Made by a program: the position numbers and the translations under genes | Notes under the pieces: model-generated | Told to the model about the DNA's origin: nothing | The model's input: the letters and a program-made list of their open reading frames with translations, nothing else | Databases searched by the model: none | Assembly: GCF_011046895.1 (NCBI RefSeq) | Contig: NZ_CP049250.1 | Span: 2,640,501-2,704,500, forward strand | Source of the DNA: Rhizobium rhizoryzae | Lineage (GTDB): Bacteria > Pseudomonadota > Alphaproteobacteria > Rhizobiales > Rhizobiaceae | Direction of reading: 5' to 3' | Length of the DNA: 64,000 nt | In this document: positions 20,745-30,338 of the stretch, piece after piece | Layout: each line of letters starts with the position of its first letter | How positions within the stretch are numbered: the first letter of the stretch is position 1

Positions 20745-21143
20745 TTAGTTGCCGGTCGGAACAGAAGACGGATTTGCCGGAGCCGGGGCCGGAGCTCCCG
20801 GTGCAGGCGCTGTGCCATTTGCCGGTGCACCAGGCGTTGCCGCCGGACCGAGCGAATCGAGGATTCCGTTGCCCTGACCCTGCTGCGTTGCCGGGATGCG
20901 GTTCAGAATGTCCGTCGGGCGAGACTCGTGACGCGCCATGATTCCAAGCGCCATGGAGGTCACGAAGAACAATGTCGCCAGGATTGCGGTCGTGCGGGTC
21001 AGAGCATTTGCCGTGCCGCGCGCCGACATGAAGCCGGAACCGCCGCCAATGCCAAGGCCACCGCCCTCGGAACGCTGGATCAGCACCACGCCAACAAGCG
21101 CAAGCACGATCATGAGATGAATAACGATCAATACGGTCTGCAT
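20745..21143 (-). CDS. secG: Preprotein translocase subunit SecG
   Basis: Small membrane subunit of the SecYEG translocon, 132 residues. Two transmembrane helices (about 3-22 and 54-73) flank the conserved cytoplasmic loop VLIQRSEGGGLGIGGGSGFM. The C-terminal 50 residues form a Pro/Ala/Gly-rich tail longer than in E. coli SecG, common in alphaproteobacteria. It is downstream of tpiA on the same strand, with a 104-base gap that holds an inverted repeat. Confidence 0.95.
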   Translation of the reverse strand: MQTVLIVIHLMIVLALVGVVLIQRSEGGGLGIGGGSGFMSARGTANALTRTTAILATLFFVTSMALGIMARHESRPTDILNRIPATQQGQGNGILDSLGPAATPGAPANGTAPAPGAPAPAPANPSSVPTGN

Positions 21144-21187
21144 ATCAGTCCAGTCCTGCGCGCGGGTTGCGGCACATATAAAGCTTT

Positions 21188-21215
21188 GCCGGTCCTTTAG
21201 CTCAGCCGGACCGGC
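21188..21215. repeat. Inverted repeat between tpiA and secG
   Basis: GCCGGTCC and GGACCGGC form a perfect 8-bp stem around 12 bases, about 30 bases past the tpiA stop. The flanks do not show a T run, so its role as a terminator of tpiA is uncertain. Confidence 0.4.
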
Positions 21216-21247
21216 ATTCCAAGGGGCTAGTGCCGATTAAACGCGAT

Positions 21248-22018
21248 TTAACGCACCAATGCCTCATACGCGCCATAGATGGCGAGGAAGTCTGCGGCTT
21301 TCAAGCTGGCGCCGCCAACGAGAGCACCATCAACATTGCTGATAGCCATCAGTTCCGCGGCGTTGGAAGGCTTCACCGATCCGCCATAGAGAATGCGGAA
21401 TTTCGCGCCTTCCGCACCGAAGCGGCTCTTCAGCTCATCGCGCATGAAAGCATGCGCCTTTTCGACATCGTCAGCGGTCGGCGTGAGGCCAGTACCGATG
21501 GCCCAGACAGGCTCATAGGCGATGACCGTGTTCTCGGCATTGGCATCGTCAGGCACCGAGCCTGCAAGCTGGCGCTTGAGAATCTCCAGCGTCTGGCCCG
21601 CCTTGCGCTCATCGGCCGTCTCGCCAATGCAGATGATGGCGGTCAGATCGGCTGCATAGGCGGCTTCGGCCTTGATGCGAACGAGATGATCGGTCTCGGC
21701 GTGGTCCACCCGACGCTCGGAGTGACCAACGATGACATGGGTGCCAAAGCAATCGGCAATCATTTCGGCGGAGATGTCACCGGTATGAGCGCCGGATTTG
21801 TTCTGATGGCAATCCTGCGCGCCGATCATCAGCGGGCTGTCGGTGCACAAGGCCGTCGCCACATAGAGAAGCGTTGCAGGAGGGCAGATGAGCGCGTCAA
21901 CCTTCTCAGCCAGCGGGCCGCTCACTCCGGCAGAAATCGCCTTGATCTGATCGAGCGAGTCCCGCGTTCCGTTCATCTTCCAGTTTCCCGCTACAAGCGG
22001 ACGAACATCCGGCGTCAT
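21248..22018 (-). CDS. tpiA: Triosephosphate isomerase
   Basis: Interconverts glyceraldehyde 3-phosphate and dihydroxyacetone phosphate; 256 residues. GNWKMNG (catalytic Lys), VGHSERR (catalytic His), [11 protein letters not shown] (catalytic Glu) and the phosphate-loop [11 protein letters not shown] are all present. The ATG at 22018 gives the standard N-terminus [17 protein letters not shown]; longer in-frame starts are unlikely. Its upstream neighbour, a secreted hydrolase, is 148 bases away on the same strand. Confidence 0.98.
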   Translation of the reverse strand: MTPDVRPLVAGNWKMNGTRDSLDQIKAISAGVSGPLAEKVDALICPPATLLYVATALCTDSPLMIGAQDCHQNKSGAHTGDISAEMIADCFGTHVIVGHSERRVDHAETDHLVRIKAEAAYAADLTAIICIGETADERKAGQTLEILKRQLAGSVPDDANAENTVIAYEPVWAIGTGLTPTADDVEKAHAFMRDELKSRFGAEGAKFRILYGGSVKPSNAAELMAISNVDGALVGGASLKAADFLAIYGAYEALVR

Positions 22019-22166
22019 ATCTGCGAATTCCCTTATGCTCCCGGCCAGCAGTCGCTGGCCACCCCGTTGACCTGATCGAACCGTCATAACCGCAATGCGG
22101 CCGCAAGCCCATTGCTTTCAGAGGATCCGTTTCAGGAATGTCGGTTTAGCGTATGCGGTCGAAGGA

Positions 22167-23051
22167 TCAACCTGCCGCGAGCATAAAATTGAGAATTTCC
22201 CGCCAATCGCTCATCCGGATCGGCGTTCCATGGCCGCCGGTCTGAAACAGCCGGAAAATCGTCGGATAACCGGCCTTTCGCATCTTTCGGTACAGAGCGA
22301 TCTGCTGCTCTGCCTTGTAGACGCTGTCGGCGCTGCCATGTGAAAAATAGACCGGAATCTTCAGCTTGGCCGCAGGCGTCGTCAAAAATCCCGGATCCGA
22401 CGGGCCGCCCATGACGACCAGACCCTTCAAATATCGAACGGCTTCCTTGTCACGCGTCACACTCTGGCAGATGAAGTTGCCCATGGAGGCGCAGGCGAGA
22501 ATGACAGGACGACCGGACGACAATTCAAAAACATGCCGAATGAGGGCGGCGATATCGGCCGCGCCATTGGGATCGAAGGATTTGACCGAGGGGGCGTAAT
22601 AGGCACCGCCGCTCTGCACGACGAGATTTTTCAGCCGGTTGAAGTTGCCGCCGAACGTGTAGTCGTTCACACCCAGGCGGCGATCCCCGCCCCTGCCATG
22701 AATGAAGATGATGGTGAATGTGGCGTCACGCATGCGCCCGACCCGCGCAACATCGAGGCGGCTGGAGGCAATCGTCAGCGTTTCGTTGGCCTGAAACTCC
22801 CGCACTCCAAGATCGACATAGTCTCGCTTGACGCGACGCTCCGGCTCCTCATCGCGCTGGTTGATGTCGCGCAGTTCCTGATAATCGAGCACCTTGAAGG
22901 CACCTTCATCCTCCGTCTTCAGGACCGCTTGGGAAGAGAACAAGGCATCCTTGAAAGGGCGAACCGGCCCGTCTGCCGCTGCCGTAGCGGACGCGAACAA
23001 GCACAGGCAGAGGGCCACCAGTACGCGCAAACTCAAATGATCTGTGGACAT
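22167..23051 (-). CDS. Secreted alpha/beta-hydrolase
   Basis: Predicted exported hydrolase, 294 residues. An N-terminal signal peptide (SLRVLVALCLCLFASATAAA) favours the ATG at 23051 over longer in-frame options. The alpha/beta-hydrolase core shows FIIFIHGRGGDRR after the first strands, a nucleophile elbow CASMGN (Ser), an acid in SHGSADSVY and a catalytic His in TGGHGTPI. The elbow C-A-S-M-G departs from the classical GXSXG at its first position. The substrate is unknown. It stands alone between tpiA and parE. Confidence 0.75.
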   Translation of the reverse strand: MSTDHLSLRVLVALCLCLFASATAAADGPVRPFKDALFSSQAVLKTEDEGAFKVLDYQELRDINQRDEEPERRVKRDYVDLGVREFQANETLTIASSRLDVARVGRMRDATFTIIFIHGRGGDRRLGVNDYTFGGNFNRLKNLVVQSGGAYYAPSVKSFDPNGAADIAALIRHVFELSSGRPVILACASMGNFICQSVTRDKEAVRYLKGLVVMGGPSDPGFLTTPAAKLKIPVYFSHGSADSVYKAEQQIALYRKMRKAGYPTIFRLFQTGGHGTPIRMSDWREILNFMLAAG

Positions 23052-23258
23052 AGGCGACCGGTTTCGTTTCCTTGAAGCAGCACGACTTGCGTTCTTCATC
23101 GCTGCGGCGCAAATCCTGATGCGAACCATTCGTGAACGAACAGGTCGCGAGACGCCGTTTTATCTGGCACACTCGCCAGCGATTCGAAAGCCGATAAGGG
23201 CAATCAACGCGACTGCGTTCAGCATGCCATCCATTCAAGGCAAGGCCAGCGAACCCAT

Positions 23259-25322
23259 ATGGATAATAACGACCTTTTTGCCAGTCTCCCCGCGCAGCCG
23301 GCAAAGCCGTCAGAGCCGAAGGGCAAGACCGAGGCTACCGCCAAGCCCGCGACGGTTGCGGCAAGCACTGCGGCACCTTCCCCTGCGACCAACCCCGACA
23401 CCTATGATGCCTCGTCGATCCGAGTTCTGGAGGGTCTGGAGCCGGTCCGCATGCGCCCTGGCATGTATATCGGCGGCACGGATGAAAAGGCGCTGCACCA
23501 CCTGTTTGCCGAAGTCATCGACAACTCGATGGACGAGGCTGTGGCAGGTCACGCCAACTTCATCGAAGTGCATCTGGATGCTCAGGGTTTCCTGACGGTC
23601 ACTGACAACGGTCGCGGCATTCCGGTGGAAAATCATCCCCAGGTGCCGGGCAAATCCACGCTTGAAGTCATCATGACCAAGCTGCATGCGGGCGGAAAGT
23701 TCGACGGTAAGGCCTATGAGACATCCGGCGGTCTGCATGGTGTCGGCGTATCCGTCGTCAACGCGCTGTCGGATGTGCTGGAAGTAGAGGTTGCGCGCAA
23801 TCGCAAGCTTTATCGCCAGCGTTTTTCCCGCGGCGTTCCGCAGGGTGGCCTGGAAGAGCTGGGCGATGTGCACAACCGTCGTGGCACGCGCGTGCGCTTC
23901 CATCCCGACCCGCAGATTTTCGGAGAGCATGCCAAGTTCGATGCGGGCCGTATTTTCCGCATGGCGCGCTCCAAGGCTTATCTTTTCGGCGGCGTTGAAA
24001 TCCGCTGGAGCTGTGATCCGGGCGTCGTTGTCGCCGGCGGTGAAATACCAGATAAGGCCGTGTTCCATTTTCCGGGCGGGCTGAAGGATTATCTCTCCGC
24101 GACACTTGGCAAGGACTTTACCGTCACCCGTGAGATCTTTTCAGGCAAGACGGAAAAGACCGGTGGTCATGGTGCACTGGAATGGGCGGTTACCTGGTAT
24201 GGCGGCGACCCGCAGATCCACTCCTACTGCAACACGATTCCAACACCCGAAGGCGGCACGCATGAGGCGGGCCTGCGCATTGCTCTTCTCAAGGGTCTGA
24301 AGAATTACGCGGAACTGACGCAGAACAAGCGTGCCAAGGACATCACTACCGACGACGTGATGATCTCGGCTGTTGGCATGCTTTCGGTGTTCATCCGCGA
24401 ACCGGAATTCGTTGGCCAGACGAAGGACAAGCTTGCCACCGTAGAAGCACAGCGGATTGTCGAAAATGCATTGCGCGATCCCTTCGATCACTATCTCGCA
24501 GGCAATCCCGGCGAAGCAGCCAAACTTCTCGACTGGGTCATCGAGCGCGCGGAAGAGCGCCTGCGTCGCCGCAAGGAAAAGGAAGTCAACCGCAAGACCG
24601 CCGTTCGCAAGTTGCGCCTTCCCGGCAAACTGGCCGATTGCTCCCAGAACACGGCGGAAGGTGCGGAATTGTTTATCGTCGAGGGCGACTCGGCTGGCGG
24701 TTCCGCGAAGCAAGCCCGCAACCGCATGAACCAGGCCATTCTGCCGCTGCGTGGCAAGATCCTAAACGTGGGTAGCGCCAGCCGCGAAAAGCTATCGGCA
24801 AACCAGCAGATCGCGGATCTCATTCAGGCACTGGGCTGCGGGACTCGAACCAAATACCGGGACGAGGATCTTCGCTACGAGCGCGTGATCATCATGACCG
24901 ATGCGGACGTCGACGGCGCCCATATCGCCTCGCTGCTGATTACCTTTTTCTATCAGGAGATGCCGGAGCTGGTGCGCGGTGGACACCTGTTCCTCGCGGT
25001 GCCGCCGCTTTACGTGATCCGTCAGGGTGCGAAGACAGTCTATGCCCGCGATGACGTGCATCGTGCGGAACTGATGGAGACCGTGTTCAAAGGCAAGAAG
25101 GTGGAAATCGGTCGCTTCAAAGGCCTTGGCGAGATGATGCCCGCCCAGTTGAAGGAAACCACCATGGACCCCGCCAAACGCACGTTGCTGCGCGTGGCGA
25201 TCGATGAGGTAGATTTTGAAGGTACACGCGAAGCCGTCGATAACCTGATGGGTACCAAGGCGGACGCCCGCTTCCGCTTCATTCAGGAGCGGGCTGCCTT
25301 CGCAGACAATCTCGATATCTGA
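23259..25322 (+). CDS. parE: DNA topoisomerase IV subunit B
   Basis: ATPase subunit of topoisomerase IV, needed for chromosome decatenation; 687 residues. After a Pro/Ala-rich N-terminal tail of about 45 residues come the GHKL ATPase motifs (EVIDNSMDEA, DNGRGIPVE, GGLHGVGVSVVNAL), the transducer domain, and the TOPRIM domain with EGDSAGGSAKQ and TDADVDGAH. The length and the lack of the GyrB-specific extension support ParE over GyrB. The ribosome site is weak. It faces the phytochrome operon. Confidence 0.94.
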   Translation: MDNNDLFASLPAQPAKPSEPKGKTEATAKPATVAASTAAPSPATNPDTYDASSIRVLEGLEPVRMRPGMYIGGTDEKALHHLFAEVIDNSMDEAVAGHANFIEVHLDAQGFLTVTDNGRGIPVENHPQVPGKSTLEVIMTKLHAGGKFDGKAYETSGGLHGVGVSVVNALSDVLEVEVARNRKLYRQRFSRGVPQGGLEELGDVHNRRGTRVRFHPDPQIFGEHAKFDAGRIFRMARSKAYLFGGVEIRWSCDPGVVVAGGEIPDKAVFHFPGGLKDYLSATLGKDFTVTREIFSGKTEKTGGHGALEWAVTWYGGDPQIHSYCNTIPTPEGGTHEAGLRIALLKGLKNYAELTQNKRAKDITTDDVMISAVGMLSVFIREPEFVGQTKDKLATVEAQRIVENALRDPFDHYLAGNPGEAAKLLDWVIERAEERLRRRKEKEVNRKTAVRKLRLPGKLADCSQNTAEGAELFIVEGDSAGGSAKQARNRMNQAILPLRGKILNVGSASREKLSANQQIADLIQALGCGTRTKYRDEDLRYERVIIMTDADVDGAHIASLLITFFYQEMPELVRGGHLFLAVPPLYVIRQGAKTVYARDDVHRAELMETVFKGKKVEIGRFKGLGEMMPAQLKETTMDPAKRTLLRVAIDEVDFEGTREAVDNLMGTKADARFRFIQERAAFADNLDI

Positions 25323-25337
25323 TGATTTCGTGAAAAC

Positions 25338-25370
25338 GTCCGTATCGGGTTTCAACAACCCGATACGGAC
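25338..25370. terminator. Shared hairpin between parE and bphP
   Basis: A perfect 14-bp inverted repeat (GTCCGTATCGGGTT and its complement) encloses TCAAC. It fills the gap between the parE stop and the convergent phytochrome stop codon. On the minus strand it is followed by GTTTTC; the plus side has no T run. A bidirectional transcription barrier is likely. Confidence 0.8.
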
Positions 25371-27923
25371 CTAGTGAACATTGTCTCGTGCCGCAAGAAC
25401 GCGCAGAACCGCGCCGACAAGAGCTGTCGCCTCGTAAGGCTTGCGCACGACCGGAGCCGAGAAGCTGGCCGGAACGACGGAACGATCGCTGTAGCCCGTG
25501 GCGAAGATGAATGGCACGCCACGCCGCTCAAGTTCTTCTGCAATGGGAAGCGAGGTACCGGTACCGAGATTGACGTCGAGAATGGCGACATCCGGCGTAA
25601 AATTCTTCAGCCGCTTCATCGCTTCATCAACCGAGGGTGCGGTCGTGACGTTGTGCACACCGTTCTCTGCCAGCATGATCTCGACGTCAGCAGCGACCAG
25701 CATCTGGTCTTCAACCAGCAGAACTTCGATCTCCTGCAAGGTGTCATTGATCTCTCGCGTCGAGGCGGAGTTGAGATCCGCATCCGAGACCGTCTCGGCA
25801 CCCTCGCCGCCCTGAACGTGCTTTGCAGGAACCAGAAACCGCGCGTTTAGTCCACCTTCCAGATATTCAACCGAACTGTCGCCAGAGAGTTCGTACGGAA
25901 TGCTACGCTCGATCAGAACTGTACCGAAACCGGCGCGACTGGGCTTTCTCACCAGTGGTCCGCCAGACTCGCGCCAGGAAATCTCCAGATCTCCCGCCTC
26001 GGTGCGCTTCCAGTTCACGTCGAGCCGACCGCCGACTTCGGACAGGGATCCATACTTGGCCGCATTCGTAGACATTTCATGGAGCACGAGTGCCATGACG
26101 GAGAAGGCGCGGCTATCCAGCCAGAATTCGCCACCTTTCATCAAGATGGTACGATGTTCGCCACTATAGGGCTTGAGTTCAGCCTCAAGCAATTCCTTCA
26201 GAGATCCCCCGTCTGCTCCGCGCACAACCTGATCATGCGCGAAAGACAAGGCTTGAATTCGCCCCTTCAGAGTCGAAACATACTCGCCAATGTCACGCCC
26301 TTCCCGGACCGGATGACCGACAAGCGCCTTGATGACCGCCAGGATATTCTTGACGCGGTGATTCAATTCCTCATTCAGCATGCGCTGGCGCACATCCGCT
26401 TTGCCACGCTCATCCGCAAGCAGTTCATTGTGATGCAGAACGACCTCGACCAGCACAGCGCGTATGGCTTCTGCGATCTCCCACTCTTCCTCCGTCCAGC
26501 GTTGAGCCTTCAGGTGAACCGTTTCCTTCCAGATCGCGAAGCTTTTGCGCGGAGTCAGTCGATCGCCCAGCGGTCCTATCTCGTAGGATTTCTCGGGATT
26601 TCCGGCCCAGTTCAGCGTCTGGACTAGCTCTTTGCGGAAGAAGAAGAGGTAGTCCTTCGGTCTTTGCGACAGGGGTATGGCCAGAACACCGCAGGCGGCA
26701 GAGGCGTAGGATGCGGCCTCCGGTAAATGCAGCGCCAGTTGATCCGTCCCCCAGATACGTCCACCGGAGGCTGTTCCGACCAGTTCCGCAATCTTGGCAA
26801 TATCCGGCAGCGGCGGCACAGATCCCATGCTCGTCCAACCACCCTCAAGCCACAGCCCAACACCGTCGCTCGGCATGATATGCGCGAATTCAGGCAGGGA
26901 ATCGCGCAGCAATTGCGTGATGTCGGCGCTCTGGGAAGCGGCCTGAAGGAAGCGATCCAGCGAACGGCGCGCACGGTTGGCTGTGTCCAGAATTTGTTTC
27001 TGTTTCAGGGCGCTCAGATGCAGTGATAAAAACTCGCCAAACATTTCTGCGGCCACCCGCTGCTGCATGGCCAGAGACTTGGGCGAATAGTGATGGCAGG
27101 CGACAAGTCCCCACAGCTCCCCGTCAACGACGATGGAGATCGACATGGACGCCGCCACGCCCATGTTGCGGAGATATTCGCAGTGGATGGGCGATACGCT
27201 TCGCAAGTGAGCGAAGGACAGATCCAGCGGTTCGTCCGATGCGCGACCATTCGACACAATTGGAATGCGCTCGTCCTGCGCGTCGGAAATAATGCGTATG
27301 GTGTTCTTCAGATACAGGATACGAGCCTGCTTCGGGATGTCGCTCGCTGGAAAATACTGTCCCTTGAAGCTCTCGAGATCGCGGCGCTTATGCTCGCTGA
27401 CGACCTTGCCGGAACCATCATGTTCAAACCGGTAGATCATGACACGATCATAGGCCAGCATCGCAAATATCAGGCGAACCGACTTGTCGACGAGTTCATC
27501 GATGCCTCCAATCGATCGCACACGGCTGATGAGCATTCGTGCGGTCTCGAGAGGTTGGTCAGAATATTTGGCGTGCGGCTCGAACTCCATGAACGCACCC
27601 TGAGGCGTCCTGTGAACCGCTGCATCGAACAATCCGCCAGGAAGCTCGAGTCCCATTCGCAACGCTGGGCGGCTGGGGTCATCACTTGTCGCCAGTGCAT
27701 TGCGCAGCGTGTGCGCTACATCCGGCCCCACAGCGTCCTCAAGCCGACTGCCTTCGACCGGTGCCAGGATACCCAGCATGTCTGCAGTATTAGCGGAGTA
27801 AGCAAGAACGTCGCCGCCGGTACCATCGCAAACGATGAGAGCGCCATGCGCCTGGATGCTTCCGGGTATGTGGATCGGTTCCCGGTCGCAATTTGTCAGA
27901 TCGACCTTTGGCGCTTCATTCAT
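25371..27923 (-). CDS. bphP: Bacteriophytochrome HWE histidine kinase with C-terminal receiver (Agp2-like)
   Basis: Red/far-red photoreceptor kinase, 850 residues. The biliverdin-attachment Cys is Cys12 (TNCDREP). A PAS domain, a GAF domain with PASDIP at 192-197 and a PHY domain with the tongue motif PRKSF (about 458-462) follow. The kinase is of the HWE class: phosphoacceptor His522 in LNHRVKN, His615 and Asn620 in LHEMSTN, and the WRE motif at 650-652. A receiver domain (about 733-845) has phosphoacceptor Asp783 in ILDVNLG. PAS-GAF-PHY-HWE-REC is the architecture reported for Agrobacterium Agp2. It overlaps the heme oxygenase gene by 8 bases. There is no separate output regulator next to it. 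Confidence 0.95.
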   Translation of the reverse strand: MNEAPKVDLTNCDREPIHIPGSIQAHGALIVCDGTGGDVLAYSANTADMLGILAPVEGSRLEDAVGPDVAHTLRNALATSDDPSRPALRMGLELPGGLFDAAVHRTPQGAFMEFEPHAKYSDQPLETARMLISRVRSIGGIDELVDKSVRLIFAMLAYDRVMIYRFEHDGSGKVVSEHKRRDLESFKGQYFPASDIPKQARILYLKNTIRIISDAQDERIPIVSNGRASDEPLDLSFAHLRSVSPIHCEYLRNMGVAASMSISIVVDGELWGLVACHHYSPKSLAMQQRVAAEMFGEFLSLHLSALKQKQILDTANRARRSLDRFLQAASQSADITQLLRDSLPEFAHIMPSDGVGLWLEGGWTSMGSVPPLPDIAKIAELVGTASGGRIWGTDQLALHLPEAASYASAACGVLAIPLSQRPKDYLFFFRKELVQTLNWAGNPEKSYEIGPLGDRLTPRKSFAIWKETVHLKAQRWTEEEWEIAEAIRAVLVEVVLHHNELLADERGKADVRQRMLNEELNHRVKNILAVIKALVGHPVREGRDIGEYVSTLKGRIQALSFAHDQVVRGADGGSLKELLEAELKPYSGEHRTILMKGGEFWLDSRAFSVMALVLHEMSTNAAKYGSLSEVGGRLDVNWKRTEAGDLEISWRESGGPLVRKPSRAGFGTVLIERSIPYELSGDSSVEYLEGGLNARFLVPAKHVQGGEGAETVSDADLNSASTREINDTLQEIEVLLVEDQMLVAADVEIMLAENGVHNVTTAPSVDEAMKRLKNFTPDVAILDVNLGTGTSLPIAEELERRGVPFIFATGYSDRSVVPASFSAPVVRKPYEATALVGAVLRVLAARDNVH

Positions 27924-28497
27924 TCACATTGTCCTTGAAGGCCGTCTCTGCCCATTGGAAGGCCAGGTCTGAAGCCCCTATTACCTTGTTCATATCGACA
28001 TCGGGTGCGGCATCGAGGATCTGAAGGAAACGGGAAAATCCATCCGATGCGGCTTGACCCTGAAGATGCCTTGCCCCGTGCGTACCGCTCAGTCCGAGCT
28101 CATTTGCCCTGCGGTACAAAACGCGCGCGCCCAGCGTCGAGCCCTCCAGTACGTAGAGCGTACCCAGCAGGCTTTCCAGATCGGCGGTTAAGGAAATTGG
28201 ATCCGCGGGCTTTTTCGGCGCGAGGGCGAGATCGTTCATATCCGCGACAATAAGAGGGCTTATGGCCTGAGGACGCCAGGTTCCGAATTCAACGGGGAAA
28301 CGGCATGATAACATTTGGTCATCCAAGGGCCTGCGAAAGGCATGCAGACCTTGCAAATAGGCCTTGTAATGTACCAATGTACGAAATGAGCCTACGGCAG
28401 CGTCAACCGCTGCATGGCGATCTGACGTACGCTCCCGCAGGAGGAAGCGGCGTGACGATGGGGGCATGTATTGTAAAGCTGAGTTGACGTTACCCAT
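27916..28497 (-). CDS. bphO: Biliverdin-producing heme oxygenase
   Basis: Opens heme to biliverdin, the chromophore of the adjacent phytochrome; 193 residues. The probable proximal heme ligand is His28 in RTSDRHAAVD, and the distal-helix region reads LGTLYVLEGSTLGARVL, the usual heme-oxygenase glycine-containing segment. The stop overlaps the start of bphP by 8 bases, which couples chromophore and apoprotein synthesis. The gap to the divergent AI-2E-type gene (115 bases) must hold the operon promoter. Confidence 0.9.
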   Translation of the reverse strand: MGNVNSALQYMPPSSRRFLLRERTSDRHAAVDAAVGSFRTLVHYKAYLQGLHAFRRPLDDQMLSCRFPVEFGTWRPQAISPLIVADMNDLALAPKKPADPISLTADLESLLGTLYVLEGSTLGARVLYRRANELGLSGTHGARHLQGQAASDGFSRFLQILDAAPDVDMNKVIGASDLAFQWAETAFKDNVNE

Positions 28498-28612
28498 ATT
28501 TCTAGCGCATCTGCGCTTTACGGCAAGCTTGAATCTTCAATATCTCTAATCTTAGCTCTCGTCAGGTGCGCCTGGAGACAAACGAGAGACGCAAACAGGA
28601 TGGCAGTCAATC

Positions 28613-29821
28613 GTGCGTGAGAATGACAGACCGAGGACGGAACCGCGCTGGCTGGGGCCCGTCGCGCCAATGCGCATAGCGCTCATTCCGCCCATATCGG
28701 CTGCGCGATGGCTTCTCATTCTCATAGTCTTTGCCGGGATCTACTTCTTCCACGGCTTCGTCATCCCTGTTCTCGCGGCCCTCGTCATCGGTTTTGCGAG
28801 TTGGCCGCTCTATCGCGATCTGTTGCGTCGCGTCGGCGGCAACACGACCATCGGCGCGACCATCGCCATTATCTGCGTTTTAAGTTTCATCATCATCCCC
28901 ATCAGCATCGCCCTGACCTATGCGATCGGTGAATTGCGGGACTGGATTGGATGGGCACTCCAGATCAACCGGGTCGGGTCTGCGCCGCCACAATGGATCG
29001 TGGAACTGCCGGTCGCTGGTGAATGGCTTTCAACGCAATGGGAGCGCCACATAGGCGAACCGGGCGCCATTGGCCAACTGGTTCAACTGGTCAGCGGCGC
29101 CAATATCGGCAACATCTACCGTGCGGTGATCGCTGCCGGGGATGGCGCGTTTCACCTGCTTCTGACGCTGCTGTTCATGCTGATCGCCCTGTTCTTCGTC
29201 TATCGTGACGGTGCGGCTTTCGCGCGCCAGATGGATTTGCTCGGCGAGCGCATCCTCCCCTCGCGGTGGGAGCGCATATCGCGGGTGGTCCCGGCTACCA
29301 TAAGCTCTACCGTGACCGGCATGACGCTGATCGCCATCGGTGAAGGCATCATTCTTGGCATTGCCTACTGGATCGCCGGCGTTCCGTCCCACGTAACACT
29401 CGGCGTTTTGACCGGCATCATGGCTTTGATCCCCGGCGGCGCGCCCTTGTCGTTCACGCTCGTATCGATCTATCTCGTTGCCAGCGGATCGCTTTTCGCA
29501 GGCGTTGCCTTGTTTGTCTGGGGCTCGGTCGAGCTCTTCATCGTCGACAAGACGATACGCCCGCGCCTGGTCGGCGGCCCTATCAAGCTTCCGTTCCTGC
29601 CGACCTTTTTCGGCCTCGTGGGCGGTGTGAAGACGCTCGGCTTTCTCGGCCTGTTCATCGGCCCGGTTCTGATGGCGCTGCTCGTTGCGATCTGGCGTGA
29701 ATGGATGCGTGAGATCGAGCTTTCATCAAGCGCTGATGCAGTAGAGACCCCGACCGTCCCGGAGCCTCCCAAACGCCTCAAGGCCGATCCGGCCCCCATT
29801 AACGAAGGCGCTTCTCCATAA
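28613..29821 (+). CDS. AI-2E family transporter (PerM/TqsA-like permease)
   Basis: Polytopic membrane protein, 402 residues, with about eight hydrophobic segments. It fits the AI-2E/UPF0118 family: paired N-terminal segments (WLLILIVFAGIYFFHGFVIP), the large loop near residues 110-165, and the C-terminal signature GVLTGIMALIPGGAPL followed by DKTIRPRLVGG. Members export signalling molecules or act as Na+/H+ antiporters; which applies is unknown. The GTG at 28613 is the best available start, with AGGA twelve bases upstream; the N-terminus is uncertain. The 3' end overlaps the convergent GNAT gene by 23 bases. Confidence 0.82.
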   Translation: MRENDRPRTEPRWLGPVAPMRIALIPPISAARWLLILIVFAGIYFFHGFVIPVLAALVIGFASWPLYRDLLRRVGGNTTIGATIAIICVLSFIIIPISIALTYAIGELRDWIGWALQINRVGSAPPQWIVELPVAGEWLSTQWERHIGEPGAIGQLVQLVSGANIGNIYRAVIAAGDGAFHLLLTLLFMLIALFFVYRDGAAFARQMDLLGERILPSRWERISRVVPATISSTVTGMTLIAIGEGIILGIAYWIAGVPSHVTLGVLTGIMALIPGGAPLSFTLVSIYLVASGSLFAGVALFVWGSVELFIVDKTIRPRLVGGPIKLPFLPTFFGLVGGVKTLGFLGLFIGPVLMALLVAIWREWMREIELSSSADAVETPTVPEPPKRLKADPAPINEGASP

Positions 29822-30260
29822 ACAGGCTGAGTGGATCAAGCTTGTAGCCACCGAATGGCGGAATCTCCTCGTATCCGGCATTCCGATAGAGGCCAATCGC
29901 CTCTGGCTGGTAGATTCCGGTTTCGAGACGGATGATCGAAATGGCAAAGCTCCGGGCCTCGCTTTCGAGCTGATCAAGCAGCCGCTTGCCGAGTTTCAAT
30001 CCTCGTGCCGATCCGTCAACGAACATGCGCTTGATTTCTGCCGTGCCATCGTCATGCCGGACAAGGGACGCGCAACCGAGAATCTCATCACCCCGTCGCG
30101 CCACGAAGAAGGAAACCGTATCCGCTTCCAGTTCCTCGATCGGCAGCATATGATTGCTTTCGGCAGGGTAGAGCGATGCGGCATAGGCGTCGGACAATTC
30201 CAGCAATCTCAGCACACCCGGCTGCCGAGGCGCTTCTCGTTGAATGACCAAATCCTGCAT
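29799..30260 (-). CDS. GNAT family N-acetyltransferase
   Basis: Cytoplasmic acetyl-CoA-dependent acyltransferase, 153 residues. Motif A reads KRMFVDGSARGLKLGKRLLDQLE, with the pyrophosphate-binding R/G-x-x-x-G pattern, and motif B follows as LETGIYQPEAIGLYRNAGYEEIPPFGGY. This resembles the YsnE/PhnO-like single-domain group. The acceptor substrate is unknown. It overlaps the 3' end of the AI-2E-type gene on the other strand. Confidence 0.88.
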   Translation of the reverse strand: MQDLVIQREAPRQPGVLRLLELSDAYAASLYPAESNHMLPIEELEADTVSFFVARRGDEILGCASLVRHDDGTAEIKRMFVDGSARGLKLGKRLLDQLESEARSFAISIIRLETGIYQPEAIGLYRNAGYEEIPPFGGYKLDPLSLFMEKRLR

Positions 30261-30338
30261 TGCCTGTCCTGCCTGCCTTCACAAAGTCGCTATGCTGCGT
30301 CTTAACGTTCTTACAAGATCATATGCAAGGAAGTTCAT

